From Microcaldota archaeon (GTDB lineage Archaea; Micrarchaeota; Micrarchaeia; Anstonellales; Anstonellaceae), in assembly GCA_023248665.1 (NCBI GenBank), contig JAHFEC010000028.1, forward strand, positions 1,963 through 10,844: a DNA stretch of 8,882 nucleotides. Direction: 5' to 3'. Shown here one piece after another: positions 6,050-8,882 of this stretch. Positions within the stretch are counted from its first letter, which is position 1. Each line of letters starts with the position of its first letter. Both the position numbers and the translations under genes were made by a program. The notes under the pieces were generated by a model that was not told where the DNA came from, did not search any database, and worked only from the letters and a program-made list of their open reading frames with translations.

Positions 6050-6517
6050 ATGTCCAAGAGTTACGTCAAGTACGAGACTCCCAAAGACGTCATTGTCAAG
6101 GCGCATGAGGCCGTGACCGTGGCCAACGACTCCGGGCGCCTGCGAAAGGGCGCCAACGAGAGCACCAAGGGCATCGAATCCGGAAGCGCCCAGCTCGTGC
6201 TCATCGCCGAGGACGTCGAGCCCGAGGAAGTGGTCATGCACCTGCCCGTGCTCTGCCAGGAGAAGGGCGTGCCGTTCGTATTCATCCCGACCAAGAAGGA
6301 GCTGGGCGGCGCGGCCGGCCTGCCCGTGCCGTGCGCGGCCATCACCATCGAGAAGAGCGGCAATGCCGCCGAGATGGTCAAGACCATCGCCGACAAGGTG
6401 CGCGCCTCCTGCCAACTGAAGGCCTCATCGACCCCGGAGCTGCACGCCAAGCGCGAGCCGGCCAAGGAGACCTCCGAATCCAAGGAGAAGAAGCCGGCCA
6501 AGGCCAAGAAGCAGTAA
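6050..6517 (+). CDS. rpl7ae: Ribosomal protein L7Ae / kink-turn RNA-binding protein
   Basis: Archaeal L7Ae binds kink-turns in 23S rRNA, box C/D and H/ACA guide RNAs and RNase P RNA, serving ribosome structure and RNA modification. Residues 4-120 are the family domain: YVKYETPKD (5-13), the RNA-contacting RKGANESTKGIESG (32-45), LVLIAEDVEPEEVV (49-62), LPVLCQEKGVPFVFI (65-79), LGGAAGLPVPCAAITI (85-100) and the last helix. Typical length is about 120-125; here 155, because of a Lys/Glu/Pro/Ala-rich tail ending KPAKAKKQ. ATG 6050 follows a strong doubled site, GGTGAGGTGAG. It is the first gene of a conserved archaeal order (L7Ae, S28e, L24e, Ndk) with a good TATA box and a structured leader. 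Confidence 0.97.
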   Translation: MSKSYVKYETPKDVIVKAHEAVTVANDSGRLRKGANESTKGIESGSAQLVLIAEDVEPEEVVMHLPVLCQEKGVPFVFIPTKKELGGAAGLPVPCAAITIEKSGNAAEMVKTIADKVRASCQLKASSTPELHAKREPAKETSESKEKKPAKAKKQ

Positions 6518-6526
6518 GGTGGATCA

Positions 6527-6739
6527 ATGGCTGTCATAGACGCAATCCCGGTCGAGATTGTCGACGTTCGTGCCAAGACGGGCATCCACGGCGAGGTCTA
6601 TCAGGTGATGTGCAAGATCCACGCTGGCAAGGACAAGGGCCGCGTGATCCGGCGAAACGTCAAGGGGCCGGTGCGAAAAGGGGACATCATCCTCCTCTTG
6701 GAGACCGAGCGCGAGGCCAAGGAGATCAAGGCCCGCTAA
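6527..6739 (+). CDS. rps28e: Small-subunit ribosomal protein S28e
   Basis: Small OB-fold protein of the archaeal/eukaryotic small subunit, near the mRNA exit path. 70 residues, the usual length. Typical features are EIVDVRAKTGIHGEVYQVMC (10-29), GRVIRRNVKGPVRKGDIILL (38-57) and the ending LETEREAKEIKAR, close to the family's LxETEREAR signature. ATG 6527 follows GGTGGA (6518-6523), 9 bases after the rpl7ae stop, so the two genes are surely co-transcribed. Confidence 0.97.
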   Translation: MAVIDAIPVEIVDVRAKTGIHGEVYQVMCKIHAGKDKGRVIRRNVKGPVRKGDIILLLETEREAKEIKAR

Positions 6740-6757
6740 GGGTTTCGAGGGATTGAC

Positions 6758-7042
6758 ATGATCTGTATATTCTGCAACAACCCCGTCACCCCGGGCACCG
6801 GCTTCATGCTCGTGCGCACCACGGGCGAGACGCTCGCCTTCTGCTCCTCCAAATGCCGGCGCAACATGCTCGGCCGGGCGATGAAGAAGCCCATCCGCGA
6901 GGGCCGCCACATGGGCTGGACCTCAAAGACCGTCGCGCTCGTCGGCGAGAAGAAGGCGGAGAAGAAGGAATCCGCCTTCGCCAAGGACATCGCGGCCAAG
7001 CTGGCCGAGAAAGCGGCCAGGAAGCCCGAGGCCAAGAAGTAG
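6758..7042 (+). CDS. rpl24e: Ribosomal protein L24e with C-terminal extension
   Basis: Zinc-ribbon protein of the archaeal/eukaryotic large subunit. The zinc ligands are C3, C6, C29 and C33 (CIFC and CSSKC), with PGTGFMLVRTTGETLAFCSS (12-31) and the conserved MGWT (52-55) of the family core. The core ends near residue 60, as in most archaeal L24e. A further 34 or so residues are Lys/Ala/Glu-rich and probably helical or disordered (EKKAEKKESAFAKDIAAKLA). ATG 6758 follows GAGGGA (6747-6752), 18 bases after rps28e. It is the last gene before a long T-tract. Confidence 0.95.
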   Translation: MICIFCNNPVTPGTGFMLVRTTGETLAFCSSKCRRNMLGRAMKKPIREGRHMGWTSKTVALVGEKKAEKKESAFAKDIAAKLAEKAARKPEAKK

Positions 7043-7050
7043 CGCATCCC

Positions 7051-7107
7051 TTTGTTTTTTAATTTCATTTTATTTTTTCATTTTTATTTTTATTCTTTGA
7101 TTTATTC
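7051..7107 (+). terminator. T-rich tract, likely transcription terminator within the ndk gap
   Basis: About 42 of 57 bases are T, with several runs of 5-6 and no GC hairpin. Archaeal RNA polymerase stops on such T-tracts of the non-template strand. It sits 9 bases after the rpl24e stop, in the 110-bp gap before ndk, so it probably ends or weakens transcription of the ribosomal genes. I see no clear TATA box for ndk in the rest of the gap; TTTATTCC near 7101 is only a weak candidate. Confidence 0.6.
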
Positions 7108-7152
7108 CAAGCCGTCGTCATCATTCGTCTCAATCGTTTTGGGTGATTTGAA

Positions 7153-7623
7153 ATGGCCGTCGAACGAACCCTGATCCTTCTCAAGCCCGATGCCCTCCAG
7201 CGGGGCCTCTGCGGCGAAGTCCTCTCGCGCCTGGAGAAGCGCGGCCTGCAAATCGCGGGCCTCAAGATGATCCAATTGGACAAGGCCAAGTGCGACGAGC
7301 ACTATGCCCACCTCGTGTCCAAGCCCTTCTACCCCAAGCTGGCCGCCTTCATGACTTCGGCGCCCGTCGTCGCGCTGGTGGCGGAGGGCGTGGACGCCGT
7401 CAACGTGCTGCGAGCCATGTGCGGCCCCACCAACGCGCGCACCGCCCTCCCCGGGACCATCCGGGGCGACTACTCGCTCTCGACGCAATACAACATCATC
7501 CACGCCTCCGACTCTCTGGAGACGGCCCACAAGGAGGTGGCGCGTTTCTTCAAGAAGGAGGAATTGCACGCATGGAAGCGGGCGATGGACGCCTTCACGG
7601 CGGCCGACGACGAGAAGAAATAA
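7153..7623 (+). CDS. ndk: Nucleoside diphosphate kinase
   Basis: Transfers the gamma-phosphate of ATP to other NDPs through a phosphohistidine and so balances NTP pools in the cytoplasm. 156 residues, close to the usual 140-155. Motifs are ERTLILLKPDA (4-14), FMTSAPVVALVAEG (66-79), MCGPTNARTALPGTIRGDY (89-107) and the active-site region YNIIHASDS with catalytic H117 (113-121; the family usually has NxxHGSDS, here Ala replaces Gly). The C-terminal helix FFKKEEL and a short acidic-basic end (AADDEKK) follow. ATG 7153 is preceded by GGTGAT (7142-7147). It keeps the conserved position after rpl24e, although a T-rich tract separates them. In many archaea the infB gene (aIF5B) comes next; here it is absent and a convergent gene follows. 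Confidence 0.97.
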   Translation: MAVERTLILLKPDALQRGLCGEVLSRLEKRGLQIAGLKMIQLDKAKCDEHYAHLVSKPFYPKLAAFMTSAPVVALVAEGVDAVNVLRAMCGPTNARTALPGTIRGDYSLSTQYNIIHASDSLETAHKEVARFFKKEELHAWKRAMDAFTAADDEKK

Positions 7624-7626
7624 GGG

Positions 7627-7650
7627 AAAAATAAAACCGCTAAAAAGAGC
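7627..7650 (-). terminator. Possible T-rich terminator for the minus-strand gene
   Basis: Read on the minus strand, the A-rich stretch 7627-7646 gives CTTTTTAGCGG followed by TTTTATTTTT. It could end transcription coming from the convergent gene at 7768-8628, about 120 bases past its stop. Confidence 0.35.
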
Positions 7651-7686
7651 GCAACGATCTACGAAGCGAATCGCCGGCGCCCGCCC

Positions 7687-7718
7687 GGCGGCCTCGCGAA
7701 GGCCGCCTTATTTGTTTT
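7687..7718 (+). terminator. Hairpin terminator after ndk
   Basis: GGCGGCCT (7687-7694), loop CGCGA and AGGCCGCC (7700-7707) make a perfect 8-bp GC-rich stem, followed at once by TTATTTGTTTT. It lies in the convergent gap between ndk and the minus-strand gene and looks like a hairpin-plus-T-run terminator for ndk. Confidence 0.6.
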
Positions 7719-7767
7719 CCATCGTCTTATCTGTTTTTCATCTCCGGATTCCAGTCTCTTTATTCCC

Positions 7768-8628
7768 CTATCCCACCTGCGCGAAAATCACGGTGTAGTT
7801 CTTGCCGTATATCTTCGAGCACTTGGGGCAGGTCGGGTAATAGAACAGGAAGTGCGTGATTTTGCGCTTGCCCCGGCTCTTGACGAATTCCGCCATCTCC
7901 TCCATCCATCGGGGCATGTTCGAATATTCGCCCTCGAAGACATTGGTGAGGAACTGCCCGGACAGCATCACTGCATCCGCGCCGGCGAAATTCTTGGAAA
8001 TGGAGAAGTACACGTCCGCGCCCCACGAAGAGTTCTCGTCCACGAGCATCAGCCCGTCCTTGGTTTCGGCTCCGGCCGCCTTGATCTTCCCGTAATTCTT
8101 CATGGCCACGGCCCCGAAGTTGAGGGGCATGTGCATGAAGCTCGTCACCCGATCTTTCAGGAACAGCTTGTCCTCGAATGTGATTTCCCGGCCGTTCCAG
8201 CGGGCCGGGTTGAACCTCGGGCAGCACGGCTCCCCGGCTCCGGGAGCGACCGTCCTTTTCGGGGGCGCGCCGCCCGGCGAACCCATCTTCAGTTTGGCCA
8301 TGCTCTCCATGCTCGCCAGCGCGTCCGCCTTCGGCTTGGCGGCGGCATCCGGCGTTTTTAGCGCGGTCGTAAGCGGATTTCCGAAAATCCCAAATGGTTT
8401 AGCCAAAGAGGGCGCCCGCATCCGCACGGGTGTGCCGGCCGTCGTTCTGAGGCGCGGATTTTTCGGCTTTCGGGCCGGCGCGAGCGGAGCGCGAAGCGCG
8501 CTCATCGTTTTTTTAGGCCGGGCCGTTTTTTTTGGGCGGACATTTCGCGCCCCGGCGGCCATGCCTTTCGCTTTCGCTCCCTTGGGCATTCTCGCGGTAG
8601 TCTTGGGTTTTGCCTTGGCCAGGGCCAC
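7768..8628 (-). CDS. Conserved 'hydrolase'-labelled domain protein with very basic N-terminal extension
   Basis: 286 residues. The C-terminal 155 or so match, from memory, a conserved family of about 190-residue proteins often labelled only 'hydrolase', whose function is unknown to me. Motifs are CCPRFNPARW (135-144), DKLFLKDRVTSFMHMPLNFG (153-172), DENSSWGADVYFSISK (197-212), LSGQFLTNVFEGEY (222-235) and the closing YYPTCPKCSKIYGKNY (263-278). The pair C135/C136 and C267-x2-C270 could bind metal or act as thiols (inference). Residues 1-130 are Lys/Arg/Ala/Pro-rich, histone-tail-like and probably disordered, with the repeat RPKKTARPKKT (31-41). The start is the GTG at 8628, preceded by GGAGATGAT, almost the full archaeal Shine-Dalgarno; this argues the basic region is translated. 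Divergent from the 5S rRNA gene and convergent with ndk. Confidence 0.82.
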   Translation of the reverse strand: MALAKAKPKTTARMPKGAKAKGMAAGARNVRPKKTARPKKTMSALRAPLAPARKPKNPRLRTTAGTPVRMRAPSLAKPFGIFGNPLTTALKTPDAAAKPKADALASMESMAKLKMGSPGGAPPKRTVAPGAGEPCCPRFNPARWNGREITFEDKLFLKDRVTSFMHMPLNFGAVAMKNYGKIKAAGAETKDGLMLVDENSSWGADVYFSISKNFAGADAVMLSGQFLTNVFEGEYSNMPRWMEEMAEFVKSRGKRKITHFLFYYPTCPKCSKIYGKNYTVIFAQVG

Positions 8629-8686
8629 GAAATCATCTCCGCTTGCTGATTCACGAATTAGGTATGTTCATGCTACGGGGCGCTGC

Positions 8687-8694
8687 TTTAAAAA
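8687..8694 (+). promoter_or_regulatory. TATA box of the 5S rRNA gene
   Basis: TTTAAAAA is centred about 26-27 bases before the inferred 5S start (8717), exactly the archaeal TATA-to-start spacing. On the other strand TTTTTAAA could also serve the gene starting at 8628, giving a leader of about 37 bases. Confidence 0.65.
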
Positions 8695-8705
8695 CCCTTT
8701 TTTCC

Positions 8706-8712
8706 ATATATA
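8706..8712 (-). promoter_or_regulatory. Candidate TATA box for the minus-strand gene at 8628
   Basis: TATATAT on the minus strand lies about 80 bases upstream of GTG 8628, predicting a leader near 53 bases. It almost touches the 5S rRNA start, so the two promoters would overlap. The element at 8687-8694 is the competing candidate. Confidence 0.4.
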
Positions 8713-8716
8713 CTTC

Positions 8717-8829
8717 GTCAGCGGTCACAGGAGTGAGGCCACACCCGATCCCATCCCGAACTCGGCAGTTAAGCTCGCTCACGACCGGATCAGTACTGCG
8801 ATCTCGCGGGAGGACCGGTTGCTGCTGGC
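8717..8829 (+). rRNA. rrf: 5S ribosomal RNA, stand-alone gene
   Basis: 5S rRNA of the large subunit. The diagnostic core ACACCCGATCCCATCCCGAA (8741-8760), CTCGGCAGTTAAG (8761-8773) and AGTACTGCGATCTCGCGGGA (8792-8811) is present in order. The ends pair: GTCAGCGG (8717-8724) with CTGCTGGC (8822-8829), 8 bp with two G-U pairs, which sets the boundaries to within a few bases. At about 113-118 nt it is slightly shorter than the common 120-125. It is not next to 16S or 23S rRNA in this window and appears to have its own TATA box. A T-run, ATTTTTC (8835-8841), just after it probably ends the transcript. Ribosomal proteins that bind 5S rRNA are not in the window. Confidence 0.95.
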
Positions 8830-8834
8830 ACTTC

Positions 8835-8861
8835 ATTTTTCGACAACCAGCGCAAGCGCTG
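8835..8861 (+). terminator. T-run and inverted repeat after 5S rRNA
   Basis: ATTTTTC (8835-8841) lies 5 bases beyond the 5S 3' end and fits an archaeal T-tract terminator. Behind it CAGCGC (8848-8853) and GCGCTG (8856-8861) form a short inverted repeat separated by AA. I see nothing identifiable in the remaining bases to the window end. Confidence 0.45.
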
Positions 8862-8882
8862 AATCTGGTCTTCCGCGGCTCG

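Noticed and set aside
8651..8836. 61-codon minus-strand frame
   Set aside because: It is the antisense of the 5S rRNA gene.
1..8882. CRISPR array, insertion sequence, integrase or defence genes
   Set aside because: No regularly spaced repeats, terminal inverted repeats or transposase/integrase motifs were seen; the only sizeable repeat is inside tbp.

Overview
The window is a gene-dense, GC-rich piece of an archaeal chromosome dominated by information-processing genes. Recognisable archaeal or eukaryote-type components are TBP, RNA polymerase subunit Rpo4, ribosomal proteins L21e, L7Ae, S28e and L24e, a DUF655 protein, archaeal-type KsgA/Dim1 and a 5S rRNA gene. Starts are usually preceded by GGTG/GAGG-type Shine-Dalgarno sites, and several genes have TATA boxes at archaeal spacing. 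I cannot fix the lineage. The many short charged tails on core proteins and the unusual TBP would fit a divergent group such as a DPANN archaeon, but that is a guess. I see no mobile element, CRISPR array or defence system.

Layout, left to right. Positions 1-529 (+) hold a membrane-anchored protein of unknown function whose frame is open to the left edge. Positions 623-3635 (-) hold a conserved archaeal cluster transcribed right to left: rpl21e, rpo4, DUF655, ksgA, then a small four-helix membrane protein. rpl21e is divergent from tbp (3842-4423, +) across about 200 bp. Next is an unrecognised 452-residue protein (4587-5945, +) with weak methyltransferase-like motifs and a disordered Arg/Pro/Ala tail. 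Then comes the classic archaeal group rpl7ae, rps28e, rpl24e and ndk (6050-7623, +), with a long T-tract before ndk. ndk converges on a minus-strand gene (7768-8628) that joins a very basic low-complexity N-terminus to a conserved 'hydrolase'-labelled domain. That gene is divergent from a stand-alone 5S rRNA gene (about 8717-8829, +) with its own promoter.

Most genes serve translation (ribosomal proteins, 16S rRNA dimethylation, 5S rRNA) or transcription (TBP, Rpo4), with Ndk supplying NTPs.

The most unusual item is TBP. Its two saddle halves are 66/75 identical in protein and 202/225 identical in DNA, whereas TBP halves normally differ strongly. This points to recent internal duplication or gene conversion and to an almost perfectly two-fold symmetric TBP. 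Also notable are an obligatory Arg/Gly-rich N-terminal extension on KsgA, recurring low-complexity tails on unrelated core proteins, and a 5' leader hairpin over the rpl7ae ribosome binding site.
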